From the NCBI GenBank assembly GCA_030248225.1, contig JASANE010003297.1, positions 56,355 to 120,354 of the forward strand: a stretch of DNA of 64,000 bases. The letters run 5' to 3'. Shown piece after piece: positions 28,201-40,200 of the stretch (its first letter is position 1; every line of letters starts with the position of its first letter). This stretch comes from Trileptium ribeirensis. Lineage: Eukaryota; Nematoda; Enoplea; Enoplida; Thoracostomopsidae. Below the pieces are notes generated by a model. The model was not told the origin of the DNA. It saw only the letters and a list, made by a program, of their open reading frames with translations, and ran no database searches. Made by a program: the position numbers and the translations under genes.

Positions 28201-31200
28201 TGAAGACGGAGGCAACGCCTCCAACCCTTCCGTAAGTACTGGAAGAATCCGTTTGGAACCCTCGAATAGACCAAATAAATACATGCCGTAAACGAATCGA
28301 GTGCCGCCCAGCAAACTGAGATTATGACTTGGACAACCCAAATTAGTACGTCCAAGCGCCGTGTTTAGGATATCTTTTCTTAACTACTTAGGTTTCAACC
28401 GTAATTTTTCGTAACAATCTAGAGCATCGTTCCGCCGAGAAGGGTGCGAACGATGGCCCTTGGGAAACCCCGATTTGGACTCAAAATCGACAATTTAGTA
28501 TTTTCCCTGGATCCGGCTCGATTCAGCGTCTTTTAAAATTGTACAATTTTGGCCGTCAAAGTAAAATATCAAACTTCCTAGTGTTGGTAACGTACAATTA
28601 ATGTACACAACACATAGTAAATTTTAGTAATAATTTTAGTGCAATTTTGCAGTTGCAAACTCTGAAAAGTTAGAAAATTCGGTCCCAATCTTTTCCTACT
28701 GGGACCTCTAAGCCAATCTCACCCCGTCAATTATGAATCTATTCTGGCTCGTGTTCATGGACAAGAAAAGTCCACTTTTGTGTTTATTCAAGTTGCTTTC
28801 CGAGAACATTTAGGTTGCAGATGAGTTGAAAATTAAGCTTGAACCGTACACCATAAACGCCGTATTTTCGTAGGAACCTGGAATCACAATTCCCTCGTTA
28901 TACCCTGTATCTAACAAATTTATTAGGCTCCTGGTTATAGTATACGTACACACGCGTGTATGAACGAGAATGTTACGCCGTCGCACTTGAAATTAGGGGT
29001 CGTACCCAATGTGTAGAAAACTCACAGACTTGTACCTGTATAAATGTGTATTGTATCCGCATCGATTGTTTAACCGTACCCTTGTTGATTTGTTATAACT
29101 TATCGTATCTTAATCCATTTACCGTTTTACCATATTTATCTTTCGTGTACCATAGTCGCTGATTAGGATGAGCAAAATCGAAGACTCCATGATCCCTGGT
29201 GTGTACGCTTCGACCAATTTTTCTGAAATTGCCCGTTGTATTATTTTGCCGCCTTTAGCTTTACCTGAACCTATTGTTTAAACGGAGTACCCTAGCAGTC
29301 GTAGTTACTCGAATGGCGCCTCGGTAGTTCGATAAGTAGCTGACCCCGTAGCAGTGTCTTTCGCATTGTCCTTCTCCTTTTCGAGTAAGGTAAACCACAG
29401 CTGTCATTTGGAAAGGCGTAGTTGTTCTCGTCGTAATTTGAACAAGCTGTGAGTGTCCGATGAAAAAGGCGATGACACCAACGTGCCCACAACTTTTCCA
29501 AAGAGCGTACCATTCGGTAGAAGTATCTATTGTATTTTTCCCGTGCAATACACTCATGTCCATCCAATTTGTAATGTCAATAAATAATGAAACCCAATTG
29601 CATTTTTGTGTTTTATTGACCAATGGTAGCGATATATGTACTGAAGGGGTTTGAAATCCGTCACCCCTATCGACTGCCCACGTTCAGGTTTGACACACGC
29701 GTCGAAGAAACAAACGTTAGCGTGACTCGCCGATTCCTATAGTTGATTGCATTATTGTGTGAGTACGACTCGTGCGACCAATAGAAAAAGGGAAATTTTT
29801 ATCCGAAACTAAAACTTGCACTGAACGTCCCAAAATAGACGCGCAATCCCTAGACGTTAAACGTCTAGGGATTTGTCGGACCCTAGTGGGGGCCACTGGC
29901 TAAATAAATTAATCGTTCGGGAAAGTAGAAAAGAAAATTTTACCTAAAAACACGCTTCCAGGTGGAACGATGATAGGGAATAATGGTATGGTCTCTTTGG
30001 CCCGAGAGCAGGTGACGGAGCCAACCGCCTTAGGGACCTCAAAGGTAGTACCTCGTAGACTACGTGCGCAACCCGTCCGGCAGAACGCATCCTGTGAAGC
30101 GCTTCTGCGGCTTACTAACCTCCGTAGAGTCCTGGGACCGACCCGAAAAAGGAAAAAAATTTAGAACCCAGTAGGTCCGCCCACGAGGTTACGATAACCG
30201 GGGTCTTATGATCATTACGTTGTGGAAATGTGTAATGCAGCAGCGTCACGTCGAAATGATACACAGTATTAGTGTGTCTAAATGTGCGGGTAAATACATT
30301 AGGCAATAATAACGCATCATAAATCGGTTTACGGCGAATAGATAAGAAAAAATGGAAATAGTTTTGGAAATGGAATTATTTTTGATTTCCAACAAAACGT
30401 TAAGCTGAGACGGTCGCCTGAAGTTCCTTCATCTCGTTGGCATGTATACACTAAAGCTTAATCCACAATATTATGTAGATCCAACTACAAAATCTGTTCT
30501 CAGTCATTGGAAAAATCTGTAAACAATGTATTCTCGGCATCCTCAAATCAAGGATTTGTGGCTGTTCAACTAGTAAATTTTTGCAACTGCTCACCGGATG
30601 CAATGTCAGCATATTCCGATATCCCGACGCCGCGAATAATATCCGGATATGAATTGGTATCAGGATATCCGGATTTTTTTGCCTATCACTAGCATTAATT
30701 TTAAATATTTCTGTTCAATGTGCATGTGCAAATATGCAATTACATAGAATTTTAGTATTCCATCTTTCGTTTAGAAGCTCGGTTACTGGCCTGTCCACAG
30801 CCCTTCGAAATGTGGGTGGGGGAACTTTGGGGGGCCCCCATGTTCATTCTCGGGGAAAATTTAAAAGTGGGTGGAGATATATTTTGTTTAAAATACTAAA
30901 CATTTCCGTATTTTCATGCATTTTTACTCCGTGAATGTATTTTCAAGCTAAAAAACGATATTTTAGGATTATAAATAGTGGTTATTAATGTTTAAAAAAC
31001 AATTTGCAGACAAAAAACATAAATTTGCAGACAGAAAAATTTTTGGAATTAGGTGAACATGGGGGTTTTGGCCGAGTAGGGGCACGGACATGGGGGAAAT
31101 GTCACGAACATGAGGGGATTTGGAAAGATGGGGTCCCTCCACTGTGGACATGCCAGGGTTATCATACAATTTGTCATTAACCCAAATCTTAGTTAACTGT

Positions 31201-34200
31201 AATTATTTCATTATATTTTGTACTCCATATGAATTTCTTCTGGAGGGAGCCTCCAGCTTTGCCGAGCTGTCTCAAGATATCGGCAGCCTACTTCGTGTTG
31301 TGTGCGCAGTAAATTTTAACTTTCGCAACACAGGTAGCTACTCTAGTATATCCGGTATTATGACGTGACATTAAAAGTACACAATTTTAAAAAGCGGGAC
31401 TGCTCGCTGTTTTCGCTTGCGGGTACTTAATCCATCACGACGTTGCGTTAACTTCATAATATTTACCTATTCATAATTCAATTCTGTAATATTATTAACA
31501 GTAAAATCAATCGCGTGTTACTACGAAGCTCAGTCCTTAAAGCCTTAAAGCACAGTCTTACTACAAAGCCTTAAACATTTTGTGTAGGGCCAGCTTGACT
31601 TGTGTTTGTAATGAATGACAGTGTTATAAAATGAAATAATAAATTATAAAAGAGCACAAATGTAATGGTAAACCGGATTGCGATTACAGTCACAGCGAAA
31701 ATCATAGCAAAAGCCTGACGGAACCTTAATTCTGTGTTAAAAAGGTTTGTTTGAAAACTCTCTCAATTATGTTCTGCTGTGTTGCAGTATAGAATGAGCA
31801 GCGATGAATTTTTATATAACAGAAAATGCAGAATTTGTACAAAAAATATTGTTGTAAAATGTAGGGTGTTGGGATACATTTTGTAAGATTTGTTCATATT
31901 AACTCGGCAGAAGCTGAATTTGTTTTTCTTAACAAACAACGTCTCGTGGTTGCGGATAAAAGTTGTTTCTCATATGAAGGAACGAGAGAAATTGGCTAAT
32001 CGATAAATATTGGTTAAATTCATATTCAGTGTGGGGCTGTTTTACCTGGCCACTACTTTCGCTGAAAAATGTACCAGGGACACGAACTCCCCTTCCTCCA
32101 GTTTAACCATGGGGGGTTCCCGGCTTTAAAATAAAATGTTCAAAAGTTATTGTTTTTAACGAAGAACGCTAAAATTGTTATAAATTGCCAAAACGGTGTA
32201 GAAACGTCGCTATTGATGTTAAAAACAACATATTTTACAACAGTTTTTGCTTAAATTTTTTCAATTTTTAACTTCACCAGAGAATTTTTGTGAAAATGTC
32301 AAGTTTTTGTGTGAACCGGAGAAGCAAAAATTAGCCAAGAGCACCAACTTGGGGCATCTGCTTTTTGCCAGGGGTCACTAAAAATCCCAGGCCTCCCGAC
32401 TATTAGTTTGGAGAAATCAGTTTATTATATTATGAAGAGCATAGTCTAATATTATTTATTATACTTTTCGCAAAGGCGACAAATAAAGCATGTGTAAAAT
32501 TGATTTAATTGCCTGACCAATTTATATTCGGTTGCGATTCCGGTTAACTAGAGTTTCGATTTCTGACTGTCTTCATCATAAGCCACCGGCGAGCAGAGAT
32601 GTTCCCAGGTAACTAGTTCTACAGAGATTCTTTCACATTGCCTAGTTGTGCCTTGGTTGCACACGTCAAATATCTTTTGGTACTATTCTGACTTTATGGA
32701 TTGACCAGCTCTGCAAGCTAATGACGAAAATATTTCGTACAAAATATTTTGTTATGACATATCACAGCTATCTGTTACATTGAAGACAAGGGGGAACCAT
32801 GTTGCATTATAAATGTATAGGCATTTATATCAAATATCCTTAGGCATGGTATTATTAATAATTATGCCCAGAATTCCAACCACTGCGAAACTGTATCGCG
32901 GTCGTGACAGTTAAAACATTGCTCAAAAACTGATGTCACGGAGAGGCAGGTCGATTATGCAGTAAACTTTGAGTAAATTATTTAAAATAAACTAAACTAA
33001 TTTACTTGTTACGACTTCTTTGTTTTTGGACGGCATACAAATCTAATCCTATTGAGCTTACATAAACACAGCTAGCGAAGTTTGAACTTATCCTAAGTAT
33101 AGTGCTTTAAGGATCAAATTCTTGTTTGAACTTATTAATATTTGAGCTCAAATAATGACCAAAATTTTAAAGCTTAATTTGCATTTTTTTGGTGCACTTC
33201 AAGCTGTAAATATTGTTTAAGCTTTTGTGGCGTATTGCTTTAGCCAATCAGGAACATTGAACAGATCTAGAAGAATAATTGGGCTACTAATAATTGGTAT
33301 AATATTAATGATATTAATAATTGGGATATTAATATTTGAGCTGAAATAATGAACAAATTTTTAAAGCATTTTTTGCAGTTTTGGTGAATTTGGTCCTATG
33401 AACATTGTTTAAGCTTTTGTAGCGCATTGCTTTTGCCAGTCTGTAACATTGAATAGATCTAGAAGAATAATTGTGGTAAAAATTTGAGGACAAACTTCTA
33501 AAACATGATGATTTGTCAGGTATTTCAATTACGTTACAAATTACAGTGAAATTTTGATCAAATTTCGATGAGATTTTGCCGTAGTTACGTGCGGTAGCTC
33601 CAATCGTATGACTATATTTCAACTCACAGTGGTATGTATTGTACAATTGAAAAATTATTTGAAATCGAGCTTCATTTGGTTGAAATTATTTCATCAATTC
33701 GTTTATTGATGATGCTAACGATAAAATATAACATGCGTTTTTGTTGTGTAGGCACAGATGTATAATATCGCGTTGCCTAACGACTAACTAAACCTGACTG
33801 GCTAAGCCTAATAATGGTTTTGTTAGTGTAAACAGACAGTGTGTTTTCGATTCGTAAATAATTATATATTTTTCAGGTTCCAGATTATGATAAATAAAAA
33901 TGTTTATTTGTTTGCGTGTGCGCCTGATGTATCTATTGTAAAACTCGATTGTCGTTTAATACACAGTAATGTGACGTAATGTATATGTATCATTATTATT
34001 ATATTTTTTGTTATTGGGCAAAAATTAGTTTATTGTTTTATAAATTTTATTTACGATTTTATTTTCATTCGTGTTTCGGCGAAGGCTGTACGTATTTTTT
34101 TGCTAGGTTGCTGCTAGGATATTTTTTATTTATTAAGAGCTTACGGCTATATGGTGTGTTCACGTGCTCATCGTCTAGCAACTGATAGAAACTCGTTGAA

Positions 34201-37200
34201 CGTGGATGGAATGCAAGAGTTAAGTTTATCACCTAAGTGGTATTCAGTCATGGAAAACAGAGCGTAGATAAAAATGTAGGCCTTGAAATTTAACCTTTAA
34301 TATAAACTTTATGAACTTGGTGTAGCCACAGCTTTGTTTCTATCATTTTGACCAAATTTGAATACTTCAAAAATCATCTTCGAAGCCCTAGATTTTCGTA
34401 AATCTGGAGAAAGTGTATTTATATAAACGGCCGCGTTTCATTATTATCATCACCGTTGGTTGATTGTAATCTATAACTAATCGCAAACTGTAAATAGTTA
34501 TTATTTTTGTATTGAAATAGCCACCGACGCTGAAGTTAGTTCACATAATAATGTAAAATGAGCTCAGTACGATTTGAAATAATAGTAATAGAAATTCGAC
34601 GAGGCCGCGCTCCTTTCTCTTATGTTTGTGGCAATTCAGGTGGTGTCGTGGTTTCTAGAGAAGGTACGTTGCGATTATACAGGTGTAGCAACTCCGTCCT
34701 GTCCACAGTGGGGGCATGGAGGACCCCCACTTTCCATATCCCACTGTGGGTGAGGTTTTCCACATGTCCGCCCTCCTCCACTCGGCAGAAAAACGCCCAT
34801 GTTCAACTGCAAGATTTTTATTTGCACATTGCGATTATGCAGATGTAACAACTCCGTCCTGTCCTCAGTGGGGGCATGGAGGACCCCCACTTTCCATATC
34901 CCGCTGTGGGTGAGGTTTCCCACATGTCCACTCTCCTCCACTCGGCAGAAAAACGCCCATGTTCAACTGCAAGATTTTTATTTGTACATTGCGATTATAC
35001 AGCTGTAACAACTCCGTCCTGTCCTCAGTGGGGGCATGGAGGACCCCCACTTTCCATATCGCGATGTGGGTGAGGTTTTCCACATGTCCGCTCTCCTCCG
35101 CTCGGCAGAAAAACGCCCATGTTCAACTACAAAATTTGAATTTGTACGTTGCGATTATACAGTAGTAACAACTCCGTTCTGTCCACAGGGGGCATGAGGG
35201 ACCCCCACTTTCCATATCCCCCTGTTCGTGAGGTTTTCCACATGTCCGCCTTCCTCCACTCGGCAGAAAAGCGCCCATGGTCAACTACCAAATTTGTATT
35301 TGTACGTTGCGATTATACAGTTGTAACAACTCCGTCCTGTGCACAGGTGGGCATGTGGGACCCCCACTTTCCATATCCCCTGTTCGTGAGTTTTTCCACA
35401 TGTCCGCCTTCCTCCACTCGGCCGAAAGCTCCCATGTTCAACTACATCCAAATATTTTTTTATGTTTTAAAATTTTTGTTTTTATATGCAAAATATTTTT
35501 TAAACATTAATTATCACTACGACACGAAAACATGGAAATATTTAGTATTTTTAAGCAAAATTTATCCCAGCCCCAGGTTTGAAATTTCCTCCGAGACTGA
35601 ACATGGGGCCCCAAAGTCCCACACTCCACTTTTCAGAGGGCTTTGGACAGGCCAGCAACTGCATGTACAGTCACTGACAAAACTAAACGAGCAAAAGAAG
35701 AACAGAACTGAACACGTTGTCGTCCAACATAAAATTAGCTTGTCTTCTTTCAGACAAAATTAAGTCAATCCGCTAGCAGACTAAAATTTCGTTCACGACC
35801 TGTTCATACTTTTGTCCGTGACCGTATGCAGAATTACGTGCACATAAAATCGAACGCAGAAATCATCGAACGATACCGATGTTGACACATCGCACACGGT
35901 CCATTTTCGTATATACGATGGCGTTAGAAGTCAGCCGAAAGTTCATTTGATTTTTGAGCACTTAATCCTGATATTGCTTGCATTTAATTGTAATAAATAA
36001 TGTTGTATTGGCAAAGAAACATTATTGCATCAAATCGATCCATCGATAACAAAATTCTTGTCACCATAAAAAGGCATAATTACAGCTTTTTACTTCAGTA
36101 GAACATTATTTCGTTTCTTTTATTAAAGTTATACTAGCCTTCGTTTGCATAAATTATGTAAGTTCTAGCCATTTAAGAGCTAAACACCATCTGTTGGCTT
36201 CTGAAAGGCTTTAGGGAGTGTTTCTCGGTTAAACCGCTCACGTATTCATCTTCTGCTTAACTGTTCTAGTAGTAGTAGCAGCAGCAGCATCTCCTTTTTG
36301 TTTACTTTTAACTAATTTTTGTTCTGTTCCGCCGTTTCGTTGTAAGCGCATTTGTTGCGTTTTTTAGTTTTAAAGATTTTGTGTTGTTCGTGAACGTTGA
36401 AAATTTGTACAACCGAGTTCTGACTGGCTGAAAAAATAGGCCATAGTTCAGTCACGCTCAGAATTAAACGCAAAATTTGAGCGAATTGTTCACGAACAAT
36501 TAGCGAATAATTCGCGAATAGCAATTGAACAGCTATTAATTTTTTGCGAAAATTTTGTTTTTATTGCAGGACGTGACTGTACAAAATTTTATAGAAAAAT
36601 AATTATAATCATGTATACTAATCGCATATTCTCGAAGAGAACTCACAACCTGCTGTAGACAACAGAGTTTATTTGTTCTCTGAGAACAGAGCCCACAATT
36701 TATAGTATTTTTAGCTCCAATATGTATGAAAATATTTTTTGGACCAGAGTTAACGTATTGTTGGAAATTCGTGGTTGAAGTTTTATTCACTCGATGCAAT
36801 CTTTCCGTTTTTTTCATATTTTTTCCACTGCGACTTGGGCCAATATTGGTAATATGGATTGTTATAATATGATGTTTTACCATCTGGTCTGTCTACAGCA
36901 AGGGGGCCCCTACATTCCAAATCCCCATGTACGTAAAATTTTCTTCTGTGTACGTCCCCCCACGTTCCCCCATGTTCACCAATTATATCCCTGTTTAACC
37001 AAAATCACGATTCCGGAATCTATGTATTACTTATGCTACGGTTACAATCTGAATTAAGTTCTTATAAAATCGAACGCAGACGAAATCGAACGAAAACGCA
37101 GTCTTCGTAACGAAATTCGTTAAATAAAACGCAAACTAACATTTTTTGGTAAATTATTTTTATTTCAACACAATCGAAATTCGTTAAATTAAATGCGAAC

Positions 37201-40200
37201 TAACATTTTTATTAAATTATTTTTTATTTTGAAGCAATCGAAATCCGTTAAATTAATTTATTTTCGTTTAAACGATCGATTATCGTTAAAACGTAAACGA
37301 TCGAAATCGAACGACGCTTCGATCAATTTTTGAGCACTTAATTCTGATTGTAACTTTAAATATTGTTAAAAATTCACATAAGCTGACATAAAATTGGTAC
37401 AGCTCACGGTTTGGTGATCGGCGATGATGCATGAGACAAAAATCAGCAATTGACAAAAATCAGCAAAATACGTACAGAAATACCGTTCGCTACGCAAGGT
37501 CGCCGGATTGTTGGCGCTACTTAGTTTGATAGCACCATAATAAATAATAATAACAATAATACATGTTGATAGGGGAGCGCCTTGTTTTCAGCAACGCATC
37601 AAGCGCTGCTCTTGACTTCTGATTCCCTTAAGCTGAAAAAGTTGAAACCATCGCTATCGACACGGCAACTGGTCAAACGGCAAATATTGACAGTAATATC
37701 GATGTAAATTATATCGCCATCATCGTCTACCAGCGCTTTAGCAGCTTGTGCTGTACCTATGGAACCCGTAGTTGCTTGTTTGTGGCGTTTCACTTTCTCC
37801 ATGTCGCGACGACACTGACGGTGCCATTACCTTTCTTCGCGGCCGTTGATCTTCAATATCATCGACTTCAAATTGGTTTTTCATCAATAACACGCTTTCC
37901 ACTTGAAGCATGGATTCAACGAACGCCAGCGAGACGTTCTCAAATGATAACGTCAAGATCGGCGTCAAAAGGCTGATCTTTCATTATCATAGTACCGCAT
38001 CTGTTAACAGTGTCGTCGGGTCTTGTATCAGTTAACTTCACAGCAACAAAGGCACTCTCAACACCAACTGCTGAAAATGGGAACAGTAACTAACATTTGC
38101 AAATGTGTCTTGAACGCGGCTCGTTGGTGTAACGCAAGCACGGATCATTGCTTTTCAACAGTCGCAATATAATTAACTTGTTTCATGTTGTTCAGCTGGT
38201 AGTTCGACAAAGACAGGCAGTTTATATTTGAAATCGGGAAGTTCATCGTGAAGCTTGTTCTCACATCTATGGCGTCCGAAAATGCGACTTTTAGCTTCCA
38301 GCCACCGGACGGCAGAATAAGGTTGCGAGATCATTATTTTATTCATGTCCATATTCGGGAAAATCGTTTTGTTATCGACAAGAAGTATCAGATTGTTAAC
38401 GGATAATACGTCAGATCCGGTTGAGTGTCAACGGTGCCATCGCCTTTATCCAAGTACATCTGGAAGAAGTAGTAAAATAACTGAGCTGCCTCGCTTCGTT
38501 TAGCGTCCATGAAAATAGTGCAAAATCTTTTCACGTGACAGTGCAGCGGTTTCACTTGAACGAACAGCGTTTGAACGTGACTGTCCGCGTGGACCTGTAC
38601 GCGGTGTCAGCGCTATTACTTTTGACGATGCACTTTCAGTGCTAGCTGATTCTGCTGACGTTTATTCCACGTGACGTGAATATTTTGTATTAGTATGCTT
38701 ATCACTTCAGTCTGTGAAACTCGTTTGCACATAATGTATACTGCTTAATTTCTTCTATTACTAATAAATGCTAAAAACCTAAAAATCAATTTGAGACAAT
38801 TACTGTCACGTGATTACCACGGAGTGTGATAGTTTTTGTCGTGTTGCAGTCGAGATTAATATATTATAGCATATACGAAAAACCAGTTCTCCCCACTTTG
38901 AAATTTCCCTGAGAATGACCTGAATGCTTCCCCCTCCTCCGAAGTTCCATACTCACTTTTCGGAGGGTTGTGGACAGGCCAGACCATCATATGGTAAGGC
39001 GATGAGTCGTTTTTTATTTTTTCCATATTTTACCTTTAGACGTGCGTACTGGCGTTAATCAATTTAGAAAACCATTTTTGGCACTGCGTAATACGTATTA
39101 CGATAGGATATCGCAAATTGCGGGTTAGCAGTTCTGCAGAACTATTGACAACGGTTTAAAAAGTTTTCGTCTGTATTGGAATTACTCATATGATTGTGCG
39201 AGCCTCAGATTTTCCAGTTTCTTGGAAAAGCAGTTGTCCATTTGCACTGCTTTATTAAAAAAGGCTAAGATAGCTAAATTTTATCATTACCATCCTTGGC
39301 TACTCAATGAAATAGTCAGTAAGTTATTGTTTAAAAGCATTTTTCCAATACTGCAACGTTTCAGAGGCTGCAACTGGGTTAAAAAATTTTTATCGTTTGT
39401 GTACTGCGCGTTATTCGGTATTGTGGCCGTTTTTCGCCGGACAAAAGTTATATTGAAAAAATTTTTTAGTTGAATTTATTTTTCCAAGAACCTGTGGGGT
39501 CTAAAGTTACCGGATTAATACCCTGGTAGTGTGTAAATTTGTTGGTACAGGAACGTAGGTGCAGTATAATTTAGTGGTCCGACAACATGGGTGGAGTGTT
39601 GTTTGAAGATACGAGAACTTGGTGGGGTCTGGACTTCATGGTTCAACATCATGGGTGGGCATAAATTTGTTAGTACGGAAGATGTAATTTGGTGATTCAA
39701 GATCACGGATGAGGTGTTATGTTAGTGGGCTAAGAACATACGTTGGGCGTAACCCTAGGCGGGGGTAATGCTGAAAACGACCGCGACGTGCCGCAATTGA
39801 TTATTTATGGCTGAAGAGCGTCACTTCCACAGAGTCGACCATCATCGACTCTTAGTTGTATTAACTTCTTTGCAAATCAGTTTATCAGGTCTTGAACTAA
39901 AATAAATTAAAATAACGGAACATTTGTGCAATGTACGTTATCTACGTTTAACGGATTAAGCAAAATCTATGTATGTTATCTTATCAGAAGAAACGCCTTG
40001 ATTGTTACCGTCTCTGTAACCAATTATTGTAGTTATCCGTTGCTGCGACTGTATTGAAGATATGTCGCTAAGTCATTACTTCAGTCGTACTTTATACTTT
40101 TGCGTTTGTCGACAAAAATACATTAAGCGTGTTGTATGCTGTAAGCGATTATGTGTAATATATAACTTGTTTAGGTTGGCGGGCCATCAAGCCCTAGCGC

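Larger units (their letters stand above)
23092..30780. other. 7.7 kb intronic stretch with no recognised gene
   Basis: No reading frame above about 120 codons resembles a protein I know, on either strand. From about 23750 the texture changes: fewer AT runs and many short GC-rich phrases (e.g. acccgacggcccgatagggg). It contains none of the element families found elsewhere in the intron. A segment near 24190-24350 (ccggtcccgtgg... ggacttatta) resembles 46800-46960. It may be a decayed large transposon; that is inference. Confidence 0.5.

Noticed and set aside
34558..34660. Exon-like frame [20 protein letters not shown] that resembles a UPA ending
   Set aside because: No acceptor gives the phase 0 needed after exon 5, and exon 5 joins 40175 directly with a better match to the UPA end.
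35149..35450. CRISPR-like regular repeats
   Set aside because: Direct 160-bp units without distinct spacers, in animal intronic DNA; an ordinary tandem array.
30786..35655. One 4.9 kb transposon using the outer CTGGCCTGTCC ends
   Set aside because: Each end has its own partner and its own 5-bp duplication (GGTTA, CAACT), so these are two separate elements.
35149..35763. 204-codon frame on the + strand
   Set aside because: Runs through the 160-bp array and out of the element; overlapping frames on the other strand are equally long.
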